64,000 nt of DNA from Thalassorhabdus alkalitolerans (GCF_042656585.1 NZ_JBHSPG010000004.1), one strand, 5' to 3'. Shown: positions 35,912 to 45,160, counted from the stretch's first letter. The notes: generated by a model not told the origin, from the sequence alone. Translations and numbers: made by a program.

Positions 35912-37396
35912 ATGGGAAAATCAACAGGTTTTATGGAATATAAGAGAGAAGCACCAGCAAAAAAAGATCCTCTTGCGAGAGTAAAGAATTGGCAGGAGTT
36001 CACTATATTAATGCCCGAAGATAAGCTATCTGAGCAGGGTGCCCGCTGCATGGATTGCGCGATTCCTTTTTGCCAGGCAGGAACAACGATGGATGGCTCG
36101 GCAGAAATTGGCTGTCCAGTTCATAACCTGATTCCAGAGTGGAATGATCTTGTTTACAGAGGGAAATGGAAAGAAGCTCTAGAAAGACTTCATAAAACGA
36201 ATAATTTCCCTGAATTTACAGGCAGAGTCTGTCCAGCACCGTGTGAAGGTTCCTGTACAGTGGCTATTAGTGACGACCCTGTATCCATTAAATCCATTGA
36301 ATTTCATATTGTTGAAAAAGGATTTAAAGAAGGCTGGATCAAGCCTGAGCCTCCTAAAAAACGCACAGGCAAAAAGGTGGCTGTCATTGGGTCGGGGCCA
36401 GCTGGTCTGGCTGCCGCCGCCCAGCTGAATAAAGCAGGTCATACAGTAACTGTATTTGAAAAAGATGATCGTGTCGGGGGCCTCTTAACTTACGGGATTC
36501 CAGACGTAAAACTTTCTTTTGAAGTCCTGCAACGACGGGTGAGATTATTAGAAGAAGAAGGAATTACCTTCGTTACTAACACAGAGATTGGTAAAGATTA
36601 CCCAGCAGAAAAGCTGAATGAAGAATTTGATTCCACCATTTTGTGTACAGGTGCCCAAGTACCAAGAGATGTGCCTGCGAAAGGCAGAGATTTAAAAGGA
36701 ATTCATTATGCAATGGAATTCTTAAAGAAAAATACAAAGTCACTTCTAGACTCTAACCATCAGGATCAAAATTATCTGTCCGCTAAAGGAAAGAATGTGA
36801 TTGTAATTGGCGGTGGAGATACTGGGGTGGACTGTATTACTACGTCTTTGCGTCATGGCTGTGAGTCTCTTGTACAATTTGATATTCACCCGGAAAAGAA
36901 TAAAGACAGAGAGCCACTTAATCCTTGGCCATTATTCCCAGTCGTTTATAGCCAGGAAGATGGGCATAAAGAAGCTGAAGCAGTATTTGGCAAAGACCCT
37001 AGAGCATATAAGCTTCAAACGACTAAATTTGTCGGAGACGAAAATGGTAATGTTAAAGAGCTTCATACTGTAGAGGTCGACACAGTATATGAAAATGGCA
37101 AAAAGTTGAGAAAAGAAATTCCAGGAACAGAACGAGCCTGGAAAGCAGATTTAGTTCTTTTGGCAATTGGATTTACAGGGCCAGAAAAGCATTTACTTGA
37201 TGAATTGAAGGTAGAAACAACCGAGCGAAGCACGGTGGATGCTGAATATGGAAAATACAGTACAAACGTGGAAGGTGTATTTGCTGCTGGAGACAATCGT
37301 CGCGGCCAAAGCCTTGTAGTGTGGGCAATTCATGAAGGGCGCGAAGCAGCAAGAGAGGTTGACCGTTATTTAATGGGAAGCTCAAACCTGCCATAA
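35912..37396 (+). CDS. gltB: glutamate synthase small subunit
   Basis: Supplies electrons from NADPH through FAD and 4Fe-4S clusters to GltA. The 494 residues show the N-terminal cysteine-rich domain (QGARCMDCAIPFC, AEIGCPVHNLIPEWNDLVYRG, VCPAPCEGSC), the FAD-binding VAVIGSGPAGLAAAAQLN and NADPH-binding VIVIGGGDTGVDC folds, and the closing GVFAAGDNRRGQSLVVWAI. ATG 35912 has a GGAG site eight bases upstream. Two terminators follow. Confidence 0.97.
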   Translation: MGKSTGFMEYKREAPAKKDPLARVKNWQEFTILMPEDKLSEQGARCMDCAIPFCQAGTTMDGSAEIGCPVHNLIPEWNDLVYRGKWKEALERLHKTNNFPEFTGRVCPAPCEGSCTVAISDDPVSIKSIEFHIVEKGFKEGWIKPEPPKKRTGKKVAVIGSGPAGLAAAAQLNKAGHTVTVFEKDDRVGGLLTYGIPDVKLSFEVLQRRVRLLEEEGITFVTNTEIGKDYPAEKLNEEFDSTILCTGAQVPRDVPAKGRDLKGIHYAMEFLKKNTKSLLDSNHQDQNYLSAKGKNVIVIGGGDTGVDCITTSLRHGCESLVQFDIHPEKNKDREPLNPWPLFPVVYSQEDGHKEAEAVFGKDPRAYKLQTTKFVGDENGNVKELHTVEVDTVYENGKKLRKEIPGTERAWKADLVLLAIGFTGPEKHLLDELKVETTERSTVDAEYGKYSTNVEGVFAAGDNRRGQSLVVWAIHEGREAAREVDRYLMGSSNLP

Positions 37397-37408
37397 TCAT
37401 TTTAAGAA

Positions 37409-37460
37409 GAGGGTGTCTCAAAAAATAGTATAAGTAAATCTACTGAGACATCCTCGCTTT
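37409..37460 (+). terminator. terminator 1 after gltB
   Basis: GAGGgTGTCTCA pairs with TGAGACATCCTC, followed by GCTTTATTT. Confidence 0.75.
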
Positions 37461-37487
37461 ATTTGGTTCTATAAAATAGGATGAAAT

Positions 37488-37520
37488 AGACCTTCCCCGG
37501 TTTGGGAAAGGTCTTTCTTT
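37488..37520 (+). terminator. terminator 2 after gltB
   Basis: AGACCTTCCC pairs with GGGAAAGGTCT, followed by TTCTTTT. The 138 bases after it hold no gene I can see. Confidence 0.8.
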
Positions 37521-37658
37521 TATTGTCCCTTTTCTCTGTTTCCTTTGCACACCTTATCCCAGTGTGTGATTACTTGACCGGTTGTATGTATTTTTTATAT
37601 AGAAAGTAAGTTTGCCTTACGCTTTTTTCCAGCAAAAGACAAATGTCAATTAAACTGC

Positions 37659-37705
37659 AAAAAAGCCTGTTCTTAAAAGCTTTACTTTTGAGAACAGGCT
37701 TTTTT
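37659..37705 (-). terminator. terminator at the end of the ArAE-type gene
   Basis: AAAAAGCCTGTTCT and AGAACAGGCTTTTT with A/T runs on both sides; the gene's stop codon sits in the outer run. Confidence 0.8.
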
Positions 37706-38792
37706 ATATTGACTTTGTAATAGAAGACGAAGGTGGAGGAAGAGGAAGAGAGGCTTCCTGCTGTTTTCTCAGTTTTAATAAATCTTCTACAGTATCATGG
37801 AGGGAAAGAAATTCATACAGGGCAATTGAAGTTCCAGAAAAAAGATGATAATGGTCTGTATTCAATGGTGAACAATTTTTGTTGTGAGTAATAAATTGAT
37901 TTTTTAAGTTTTCAATCAATAAGTAGTGTTCTTCATCAAAAGTGTGAGGGCCCGCTATTAAGGCTTTTTTTAATGAGGTAATCAACGCCCAGACACTTCT
38001 TTTTTCTTCATCATTGAAAGAAAGATCTCCTTCTATATACTGTAAGTGGCCGAGATGAAGTGAGATACGCTGCAGAATTCGCAGTCTTTTTTCAAGATAC
38101 ATAAACTTTCTTAATTCGCGAAAAGAGGCATGATGAAACTTCCATTCCTTTCGTTGATATTCAGCCAGTTCCCCGCTTTTTTCAATCTCCTTGCGCAGCC
38201 TTTGATACTTCTCTAACTGTGGGGCCGCAGGACGTATGGTGTTGTTTTGTAACACCGAGGAAGAAAGCTCTTCCAGTATATCTCCGCTCATTACAAACAA
38301 TTGATCAAGTTTTTTTTCTAATGCCGGTGTAAATTTTGGAGGCAATAATAACACGTTTACCAAGGTTGAAGTAATAAGGCCGATAAAAGTTCCGCCGAGG
38401 CGAGTGAAGAAATCACCCATGTAGTTTACACCTATGTCAGGAATCATAACTACGGCAGTTAAACAAGCAACGAGCATCCCATCTTGAAGCTTCAGGTTAT
38501 GGCAGATAAAGAGTGTTAAAATAGCAGATAAAGCAAAGGTATAAGGGGTGACACCAAGAAAAAAGACAAGTCCTAAAGAAATTGCGGCACCTATCGCAGA
38601 GGCAGGCAGGCGGATAAACCCTTTACGAATCGATTCGTAGGCTGTAGGTTCAATCGTTACAATGGCAGTTACAACGGCTAGTACGGGAGGAACCTGCAAA
38701 AACTGACAAATTAATGCTGTAAGGAGGACAGCCACCCCCGTTTTAGCGATTCTTCCTCCAATCATTCGGACTTTTAATTTCCCGATCCACAT
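37704..38792 (-). CDS. aromatic acid exporter (ArAE_1/DUF939) family protein
   Basis: 362 residues. The first ~150 contain about six hydrophobic helices (VAVLLTALICQFLQVPPVLAV, IGAAISLGLVFFLGV, ILTLFICHNLKL, LVACLTAVVMIP, FIGLITSTLVNVLLLP), followed by a ~200-residue helical cytosolic domain. This is the layout of FUSC/ArAE half-size exporters such as B. subtilis YqjA/YgaE-type proteins. Substrate unknown. The start at ATG 38792 is preceded by AGGTG. Confidence 0.82.
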   Translation of the reverse strand: MWIGKLKVRMIGGRIAKTGVAVLLTALICQFLQVPPVLAVVTAIVTIEPTAYESIRKGFIRLPASAIGAAISLGLVFFLGVTPYTFALSAILTLFICHNLKLQDGMLVACLTAVVMIPDIGVNYMGDFFTRLGGTFIGLITSTLVNVLLLPPKFTPALEKKLDQLFVMSGDILEELSSSVLQNNTIRPAAPQLEKYQRLRKEIEKSGELAEYQRKEWKFHHASFRELRKFMYLEKRLRILQRISLHLGHLQYIEGDLSFNDEEKRSVWALITSLKKALIAGPHTFDEEHYLLIENLKNQFITHNKNCSPLNTDHYHLFSGTSIALYEFLSLHDTVEDLLKLRKQQEASLPLPPPSSSITKSI

Positions 38793-39117
38793 TTACATCA
38801 ACACCTTTGTCTTCACTACTTTTTCCACTTATTTACTGATTCTTTAATCATACCGGACAAACCACCAAAATCAAAATTTAAATTTCACGCACCGTAATAA
38901 ATTATTTAGCGAAAAGGAAACAAGGTAACGATAATATAGTTATGTAAAGTAAAGCTGTCGATTTATTTACAGCTGATCTGGGAAAAGAAAGGTAGTATGA
39001 CTGCATGGTATTAGAATCCATGTCTAAAAGGTATTAGCTTGCAAGGACCTCAATCCGGTGATAGGTTAAAAGAGAAAGGATGCTCAGTCATTAATAGGAA
39101 AGAAGGAGGAATTAATA
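38793..39117. other. divergent intergenic region between ArAE-type gene and kapB
   Basis: AT-rich, 325 bases, no open frame of interest. Two small stems are visible (AGCTGT/ACAGCT near 38952 and CATGG/CCATG near 39013). Promoters for both genes must lie here but no convincing -35/-10 pair stands out. Confidence 0.4.
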
Positions 39118-39492
39118 ATGGCAGCTGATGCAAAAATCATCCAGGCTCCTTATAAGACAGGTGTGTATGTAGGGGAAGAAATAGACCAAAAAGGGGAAAA
39201 AACATTAGTTAAAGTAAGAGCAGTTTTAAAACATCCAAAGCAAGGAGATCTACATAACCCAAAACAAGTAGATGTTCCTTTATTTCATGAACGAAAGGCT
39301 TTAGCTGAATTTGAGAAGGTGTGGGTTCAGACTGACATGCTCAGAAAGTACGATGAAGAGCCTCCTGACTATAAAAAATCCTTAAAGCACGCGGTTGAAA
39401 AAGAAAAGGACTTACTAAGAGAAAAAAATGACGAATGGTCCCAAAAAGCCTTAGAAACATTGGAGACAGTAGAAAACGATTATAAATTATGA
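39118..39492 (+). CDS. kapB: kinase-associated protein KapB
   Basis: In B. subtilis KapB is needed for the sporulation kinase KinB to feed the phosphorelay. The 124 residues match the family: YKTGVYVGEEIDQKGEKTLVKVRAVLKHPKQGDLHNPKQVDVPLFHERKAL (split over several conserved blocks) and PPDYKKSLKHAVEKEKD. There is no signal peptide or lipobox. AAGGAGG precedes ATG 39118. No kinB is adjacent; the neighbours are an exporter and a sugar dehydrogenase. Confidence 0.88.
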   Translation: MAADAKIIQAPYKTGVYVGEEIDQKGEKTLVKVRAVLKHPKQGDLHNPKQVDVPLFHERKALAEFEKVWVQTDMLRKYDEEPPDYKKSLKHAVEKEKDLLREKNDEWSQKALETLETVENDYKL

Positions 39493-39510
39493 GAAAGGAA
39501 GCTGAAGAAG

Positions 39511-40608
39511 GTGAACAGGGCAGTATACGGAGCCTTGCTATTAGTCGTTTTGATCACTGGCTGCAACGGTGAGGAAACGGAGTCCGTCCAGGATGCTGAC
39601 GAAGAGGGAGTAAATGATGAAAGTGCAGAAAGCGTTTCAGAAGACCTGCAGATTCAAGCCGAAGTTGAAGATTTAAATATTCCTTGGTCCATTAATAAAG
39701 TGAATGACACCTTTTATATATCCGAAAGAGAAGGGGCTATCGCCGTCATTGAAAATGGTGTGATCAACCGAGAGGATATAGATCTTCAACAGGCCTTCAC
39801 CCATGAAGGAGAAGGGGGGTTACTCGGCTTTGTTCTTCATCCGGAGTTTGAGGAGAACAACCAGGCTTTTTTGTATTATACGTATCTTGAAGACGGATTG
39901 AAGAATCGAATTGTAATCGTTGAGAGGGACAATGGGGAATGGACCGAAAAAGGTGTGATAAAAGATAATATTCCTGGAGACTCCATACACAATGGTGGAA
40001 GGCTTGCTATTGGACCTGATGGGTATTTGTATGCTACTACAGGGGATGCATCTGAGCCGGATCTAGCACAGGATGAAAACAATCTTGCAGGTTCTATTTT
40101 GCGCTTGACACTTGATGGAGACGTTCCAGAGGACAATCCATTTGAAGGCTCAGCTGTTTTCAGCTATGGACATAGAAATCCTCAAGGTCTGTCATGGGAC
40201 AGTGAAGGAACAATGTACAGCACGGAACATGGACCTGTTGGAGAAGATGAGATTAATCGAATTGAGGCGGGAAACAATTACGGCTGGCCTCTAATCTCAG
40301 GTGATGAAACAGAAGAGGGAATGGAGGAACCACTGCTTCAATCTGGCGAGGATACATGGGCGCCTTCTGGATCTGCTATGATTAACGACCGGTATTTACT
40401 AGTGACAGGACTCAGGGGAGAAGCATTGTTTGGAGTTGACGTAGAAGAAGAGACGATAGAGCGTCTTTTTGAAGGTGAAGGTCGTTTACGTGATGTCTTT
40501 ATAGAGGAAGAGACCGTTTATATTATAACTAATAATACTGATGGAAGAGGGGAGCCTCAGGAAGGTGACGACCGGCTTGTGAGAATTGATAATTTCTTTC
40601 AAGATTAA
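39511..40608 (+). CDS. PQQ-type glucose/sorbosone dehydrogenase lipoprotein
   Basis: Soluble quinoprotein aldose dehydrogenase-like beta-propeller. The 365 residues begin with a lipoprotein signal (LLLVVLITGC, Cys near 18), an acidic linker, and then the propeller from about 45. Family blocks are NIPWSINKVNDTFYISEREG, GLLGFVLHPEFEEN, the catalytic His in SIHNGGRLAIGPDGYLYATTGD, YGHRNPQGLSW and EHGPVGEDEINRIEAGNNYG. No PQQ-synthesis genes are in the window. GTG 39511 is the start, 18 bases after kapB. Confidence 0.88.
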   Translation: MNRAVYGALLLVVLITGCNGEETESVQDADEEGVNDESAESVSEDLQIQAEVEDLNIPWSINKVNDTFYISEREGAIAVIENGVINREDIDLQQAFTHEGEGGLLGFVLHPEFEENNQAFLYYTYLEDGLKNRIVIVERDNGEWTEKGVIKDNIPGDSIHNGGRLAIGPDGYLYATTGDASEPDLAQDENNLAGSILRLTLDGDVPEDNPFEGSAVFSYGHRNPQGLSWDSEGTMYSTEHGPVGEDEINRIEAGNNYGWPLISGDETEEGMEEPLLQSGEDTWAPSGSAMINDRYLLVTGLRGEALFGVDVEEETIERLFEGEGRLRDVFIEEETVYIITNNTDGRGEPQEGDDRLVRIDNFFQD

Positions 40609-40631
40609 AAATCTAAGTATTAACTATAGGG

Positions 40632-40671
40632 AAAACCGGCCATTGAGAAGCGCTTCTCAATGGCCGGTTTT
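40632..40671. terminator. 40-base perfect palindrome, bidirectional terminator
   Basis: AAAACCGGCCATTGAGAAGC followed by its exact complement, no loop, between convergent genes. The core GAGAAGCGCTTCTC superficially resembles a cre box but is explained by the palindrome. Confidence 0.85.
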
Positions 40672-40709
40672 GTAGTAATAAAAAGGTGGATTAATGAGAA
40701 CTCGAACGA

Positions 40710-42428
40710 TTAACCATTGCCTCTTTCTAAGACACCTTCTTTATCGCCATCATAACCAAGAGTGTGTAAACGGATAGACAAATCTATTAAGAACATATCC
40801 TCAGGATTATCCAGGTCACAGCCAGTCATGTTTTCAATTTTTTTAAGTCTGTATAAAAGAGATTGGCGGTGGAGGTTAAGGGCACGTGCCGTTTGGCTGA
40901 CGTTGCCTTTATGCTGGTTATAGACTACAAAAGTATGAATTAAATCAATTCCTCTTTCTTTTGAATAATGAACAATAGGAGCAATGGTGGCGTCTGTAAT
41001 CTGCTTTAATTCATTATTTTCAGCCAGAGCCATGAGAGCTCTGTCAAACCTGGTATCTGCATAAGTACTGATATAGCCTTTACCTCTTTGTCTTCGTCCA
41101 ATATCAAGCGCCGTTCTGGCTTCCTGGAAACTATCGTAAAAGGACTGCTTGCCAGATGTTTTCGCTACCCCCCACGACACAGTGAGCTGAGGAAGCTTTT
41201 GTTCTAAACGATACTGTAAAAGGTCCAAAAAAGGAAAAATGGTTTCCATATTTCTTTCAGAGCGGACTTCAACAAACACGACTAATTCCTCTCGCTGAAA
41301 GGTGCACATCGTTTTTAATTGCATTGTCCTCCCTGCATGAAAGACCTCTTCTTCAAACATACTGCCAAGATGATGCAGCCACTGTTCATAAGAAGCATGC
41401 GGCTGAGGGTTATGATCATATAACACCCGAAGGTTTTCCGGACGTGCCAAGAGACAGAGATAGGGAACGTTCAAGGAGTACCCAAGTGACTTGGCCCGTG
41501 ATAAGGCTGCATCCCAGCTGGAAACCTGCCCTTTAGCCAGGCTCCAGACAAAATCATCTCTTAGACGCATTTCCGTTTCAAGCACAGCATGATCGTGCAA
41601 AAAGCATAAAGCAGAGGCTGTTACTGCATGTTCCAAAAGAGGCAGGGTATGATCGTTAAAAAAGTTTTCCTGAGGTTCTGGAAGGGATATAAGAAGAAAC
41701 CCTTGGATTTCCCTTGCGCTTTGAATAAGGATTTGAAGGACGGATTCCTGCTCAATATCAAGCCAGTGCATATTTGGCTGGGAAAAAGATTCGGGGGTTT
41801 CTTCATGAAACATACTGAGTGGATCAACAGTATGATATAAATAACTTTGCCAGATCTCCTCCAGCTCATGTCCGTTCTTGCTCCTGCCTTTAATCACACC
41901 TCTTTTATCCAAAATTAAAACAGGTGCCTTTAAGTGCTTGTAGACATAGGTACATATTTCATTAAGACCTTTTCCTTCAAGGATAATTTCTAAGAGCTGT
42001 TTGCGGAACTCTTCTGACATTTTCACACCTTCATGTTCCTGACGGTGAAGGGCCTGTGAGATGGCCTGGCTGATCTCTGCAAATCTGACTTCCCAGGGAA
42101 TTTCGATAATTGGGAAGCCGTGGGTATCTGCGTAGGCTAACACCCCTTTAGGTATTTCTCTTACGTATCTTCCTACTGCCATAATTAAGGCAGCCGCATC
42201 TGAATCCATCACTTCTTTTACAAAAGACAAGAGTTTTTTTTCATCGTTTCTGCACCCGATCCCGGTAGTCAGCACGACTTCATTCTTCCGTACAAAATCT
42301 TCAACCGGTGTCTCAATAATTGAAACCCACTCGACGGGCTTATCTAGGTTCCCGTTTCCTCCTGCCATTTGTTTCGCTTCTTTCAAAACCTCAAAAGAAA
42401 GAATATTTTCCACCGTTAACAATATCAT
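40710..42428 (-). CDS. PucR family transcriptional regulator
   Basis: 572 residues with three parts: an N-terminal PucR ligand domain (about 5-130: LTVENILSFEVLKEAKQMAGG, WVSIIETPVEDFVRKNEVVLTTG), a middle GGDEF-like region (about 290-420) and a C-terminal helix-turn-helix (about 500-565: NQHKGNVSQTARALNLHRQSLLYRL, split). Members respond to nitrogen-rich catabolites such as purines or allantoin. It diverges from the 42.7-49 kb catabolic operon and is its most likely regulator. The start is uncertain: GTG 42431, ATG 42428 or TTG 42422 lie close to the GAGAGG site. Confidence 0.88.
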   Translation of the reverse strand: MILLTVENILSFEVLKEAKQMAGGNGNLDKPVEWVSIIETPVEDFVRKNEVVLTTGIGCRNDEKKLLSFVKEVMDSDAAALIMAVGRYVREIPKGVLAYADTHGFPIIEIPWEVRFAEISQAISQALHRQEHEGVKMSEEFRKQLLEIILEGKGLNEICTYVYKHLKAPVLILDKRGVIKGRSKNGHELEEIWQSYLYHTVDPLSMFHEETPESFSQPNMHWLDIEQESVLQILIQSAREIQGFLLISLPEPQENFFNDHTLPLLEHAVTASALCFLHDHAVLETEMRLRDDFVWSLAKGQVSSWDAALSRAKSLGYSLNVPYLCLLARPENLRVLYDHNPQPHASYEQWLHHLGSMFEEEVFHAGRTMQLKTMCTFQREELVVFVEVRSERNMETIFPFLDLLQYRLEQKLPQLTVSWGVAKTSGKQSFYDSFQEARTALDIGRRQRGKGYISTYADTRFDRALMALAENNELKQITDATIAPIVHYSKERGIDLIHTFVVYNQHKGNVSQTARALNLHRQSLLYRLKKIENMTGCDLDNPEDMFLIDLSIRLHTLGYDGDKEGVLERGNG

Positions 42429-42688
42429 CACCTCTCAGATGCTTATAAAAAGCACGAAAACATGAGAAAAGAGTAAGAATACTTAATTAATCCAAGTTTT
42501 AGACCTATTATAGCACAATAGTGAGCCTAAGGGCTTATTTTGAAACAACAATGTCAGAAAATAGTTCATTCAATGTGATGAAAAAAGAAAGGGAAACTTC
42601 ATACAAAATGACAGATGGTAAATTTTATTCTTTTTCGTAAGATGATAGTAGAAATTAAAGTTCATAATTCTTAAAAGGAGTGATCCAA
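42429..42688. promoter_or_regulatory. divergent control region of the ectoine-type operon
   Basis: 260 bases between the regulator and the operon. It holds the minus-strand extended -10 and two similar AT-rich words, TTCATTCAATGTGATGAA (near 42564) and TTCATACAAAATGACAGA (near 42599), that could be regulator sites. No good plus-strand promoter was resolved. Confidence 0.4.
42507..42515 (-). promoter_or_regulatory. extended -10 promoter of the pucR-like gene
   Basis: On minus, TGcTATAAT (hexamer 42507-42512) without a clear -35. Leader of about 70 bases. Confidence 0.55.
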
Positions 42689-43903
42689 ATGACGATCAAT
42701 CAAAACAAAGGCGCCTCCCTTTCTACAAAAGCGGTATGGTCAGGCGAAAAAGAATACAGGGTGCACGGAGCGTCTCAGGTTCCAGTGGTACACAGTGTTG
42801 CTTTTACGTATGACGACTTGGATCACTGGTATGATGTGGCTGTGGGCAGAGAAAAAGGCCATATTTACGGAAGAAATACAAATCCGACTGTTGAGTCGTT
42901 TGAACAAAAGATAAAAATTTTAGAGGATGCCGAGGCAGCAACTAGCTTTTCTACAGGGATGGCTGCGATCAGCAACTCTCTTGCAACATTTTTACGACCT
43001 GGAAGCCGCGTTGTATCTTGTAAAGATACGTACGGTGGAACAAATAAGATTTTCAGTGAGTTTCTCCCTCAGCTTGATATAGATGTGAAACTTTGTGAAA
43101 CCGGAAACCATGGACAAATTGAAGAAGAAGTGCGCAAGGGGTGTGACATTCTCTACTTGGAAACACCTACGAACCCAACGGTAAAAATTACAGATCTTGA
43201 GAGGATGGTAAAGGTTGCAAAAGAAGTAGGGGCTCTTGTATTTGTGGATAATACTTTTGCCACTCCTATACTTCAGAACCCACTTGAATATGGTGTGGAT
43301 CTCGTCATCCACAGTGCTACAAAATATTTGGGAGGGCATGCGGACGCTCTTGGAGGAGCCGTCTGTGGTTCAAAAGAACTGGTAGAGAAAATATACCACT
43401 ATAGAGAAATTAACGGTGCAACCATGGATCCGATGGCGGCATACCTCATTCTACGTGGCATGAAAACACTTCATTTACGGATGAACCAGCAATGTAAATC
43501 AGCCATGAAAATTGCAGAATACTTGAAGAATCATGAACAGGTTGATCAAGTGTTCTATCCAGGTCTTGAAGATCACCCTGGTCACGATATTGCGAAAAAA
43601 CAAATGCGGCAGTTTGGCGGAATGCTGAGCTTCTCTGTTAAAGGCGGTATGGATGCAGTAAAGCAGTTTCTTCCTAAACTTGAGTTTGCCAACCGGGCAG
43701 CGAATCTTGGGGCCGTTGAAACGACTGTTGGACCGGCTAGAACAACCAGTCATATTGAGAACACACCAGAGGAAAGAGCAGCCCTTGGAATACCTGAAAG
43801 CCTTGTCCGTTACTCTGTTGGGATTGAGGATACCGATGATTTAATTCAGGATCTTGAGAATGCATTCGCAAGTCTTAAAAAAGCTGAAGCAGCTAAAAGG
43901 TAA
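42689..43903 (+). CDS. cystathionine gamma-synthase family PLP enzyme
   Basis: Cys/Met-metabolism PLP fold of 404 residues. Seen: substrate/PLP-phosphate loop YGRNTNPTVESFEQKI, SFSTGMAAISNSL, YLETPTNPTVKI, VDNTFATPILQNPLEYGVD and the Schiff-base Lys in HSATKYLGGHADALGG. The family catalyses gamma- or beta-elimination and replacement at activated amino acids. Here it is first in an operon with an N-acyl deacetylase, a homoserine dehydrogenase-like protein and an ectoine hydrolase, and no sulfur genes are near. I infer that it acts on 2,4-diaminobutyrate (or its acetyl form), with homoserine or 2-oxobutanoate as product. AAAGGAG lies eight bases before ATG 42689. Confidence 0.85.
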   Translation: MTINQNKGASLSTKAVWSGEKEYRVHGASQVPVVHSVAFTYDDLDHWYDVAVGREKGHIYGRNTNPTVESFEQKIKILEDAEAATSFSTGMAAISNSLATFLRPGSRVVSCKDTYGGTNKIFSEFLPQLDIDVKLCETGNHGQIEEEVRKGCDILYLETPTNPTVKITDLERMVKVAKEVGALVFVDNTFATPILQNPLEYGVDLVIHSATKYLGGHADALGGAVCGSKELVEKIYHYREINGATMDPMAAYLILRGMKTLHLRMNQQCKSAMKIAEYLKNHEQVDQVFYPGLEDHPGHDIAKKQMRQFGGMLSFSVKGGMDAVKQFLPKLEFANRAANLGAVETTVGPARTTSHIENTPEERAALGIPESLVRYSVGIEDTDDLIQDLENAFASLKKAEAAKR

Positions 43904-43920
43904 CAATAGAGGGGATGGCT

Positions 43921-45138
43921 ATGCTTACGTCGCAGAACCAGGTATTTAGAGAAGCACTTAACCTGAAAGAATCTCTCATACAGCTAAGAAGAGAGCTTCA
44001 TCAATATCCTGAGCTAAGTTTCGAAGAATACAAGACATCAAGTGTCGTGAAACGAGAACTGGAGAAGATCCCTGGTATGAAAGTATATGCAGGTCTTGAG
44101 CATACAGGATTATCCACCGGAGTAGTTGGAGAACTGGCTTTTGGCGATGATGGTCCTGTCATAGCCCTGCGAGCAGATATGGATGCTCTTCCAATCGAGG
44201 AAGAAAATGAAGAAGACTATCGTTCAAAACAGCCGGGAGTCATGCATGCTTGCGGACACGATGCTCATACGACAATCGTCCTTGGAGCAGCACGCATTCT
44301 AGCTGAAAAAGTAAAGCCGGCTTTTGCCGGAACGATAAAGTTTATTTTTCAGCCTGCAGAAGAAGACACAGATGAACAAGGGGTAACAGGCTCTCCGTAT
44401 ATGATCAGCCACGGAGTACTTGATAATGTAGATGTGGCTTTGGCCCTTCATATGGATCCGGAGTACCCTGTCGGCCATGTCCGCCTTCATGAAGGACCCA
44501 GCATGGCTAATGTGGACACATTTACAGGCTCCATCCACGGAACCGGGGGGCATGGAGCCTACCCTCATTTAGGGACGGATCCAACATGGATGCTTTCACT
44601 TATCTTGCAGAGCATTCATGGTATCAGCGCCAGAAAAGTTTCGCCTTTAGAGCCAGCAGTGATCAGTGTCTGTCATATTGAAGGCGGCTCTTCAACAAAT
44701 GTTATACCGAGCAAGGTTCTCCTTGAGGGTACAATGCGCAGCTACACTAAAGAGACAAGAAAAGAGCTGGAGGAAGAATTGCACCATGCATTTGCGGTTG
44801 CACAGTCATTAGGCGGGAGTTATGAACTTGAGGTGAAAAAAGGGGAGCCGGCTTTAAATAATAGTTCTAAAGCAATCAATCTAGTAAGAGAGACCATAGG
44901 AGAGTTTTTTCCAGAAATGGTCATTCATGACAAACCATACGGTTTAGGTGGTGAGGATTTCGGATATATGGCAGAAAAGGTCCCTGCCGCTATGTTTTTT
45001 CTTGGAGCTGGCAAGGATGACCGCAAGGATCGAGGTCTTCACATGCCTTGCTTCGATATTAATGAAGAAGCGTTGCCGGTCGGAGCATCTATTCTTGCAG
45101 GATCTGTTCTAAAATTCATGTCCGATCCTCAGCTTTAA
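43921..45138 (+). CDS. M20D amidohydrolase, candidate N-acetyl-diaminobutyrate deacetylase (DoeB2-like)
   Basis: 405 residues. Metal motifs of the M20 family are present: RRELHQYPELSFEEY, ALRADMDALPIEEE, HACGHDAHTT, FIFQPAEEDTDEQG and a final HMP segment; a dimerisation domain is inserted at about 190-300 (GTGGHGAYPHLGTDP). Relatives hydrolyse N-acyl amino acids. In classical ectoine operons this step is done by DoeB/EutE of the AstE/AspA family, so this would be a non-homologous replacement. GAGGGG favours ATG 43921 over ATG 43915. It begins 17 bases after the PLP enzyme. Confidence 0.82.
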   Translation: MLTSQNQVFREALNLKESLIQLRRELHQYPELSFEEYKTSSVVKRELEKIPGMKVYAGLEHTGLSTGVVGELAFGDDGPVIALRADMDALPIEEENEEDYRSKQPGVMHACGHDAHTTIVLGAARILAEKVKPAFAGTIKFIFQPAEEDTDEQGVTGSPYMISHGVLDNVDVALALHMDPEYPVGHVRLHEGPSMANVDTFTGSIHGTGGHGAYPHLGTDPTWMLSLILQSIHGISARKVSPLEPAVISVCHIEGGSSTNVIPSKVLLEGTMRSYTKETRKELEEELHHAFAVAQSLGGSYELEVKKGEPALNNSSKAINLVRETIGEFFPEMVIHDKPYGLGGEDFGYMAEKVPAAMFFLGAGKDDRKDRGLHMPCFDINEEALPVGASILAGSVLKFMSDPQL

Positions 45139-45160
45139 TTTTTACTAGGAGGATGGCAAT

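Noticed and set aside
40645..40658. Possible cre box GAGAAGCGCTTCTC
   Set aside because: It is the centre of a perfect terminator palindrome between convergent genes, not in a promoter.
42689..43903. Reading the PLP enzyme as methionine biosynthesis (metB/metI)
   Set aside because: The fold fits, but no sulfur-assimilation gene is near and the operon partners are catabolic; kept only as an alternative.
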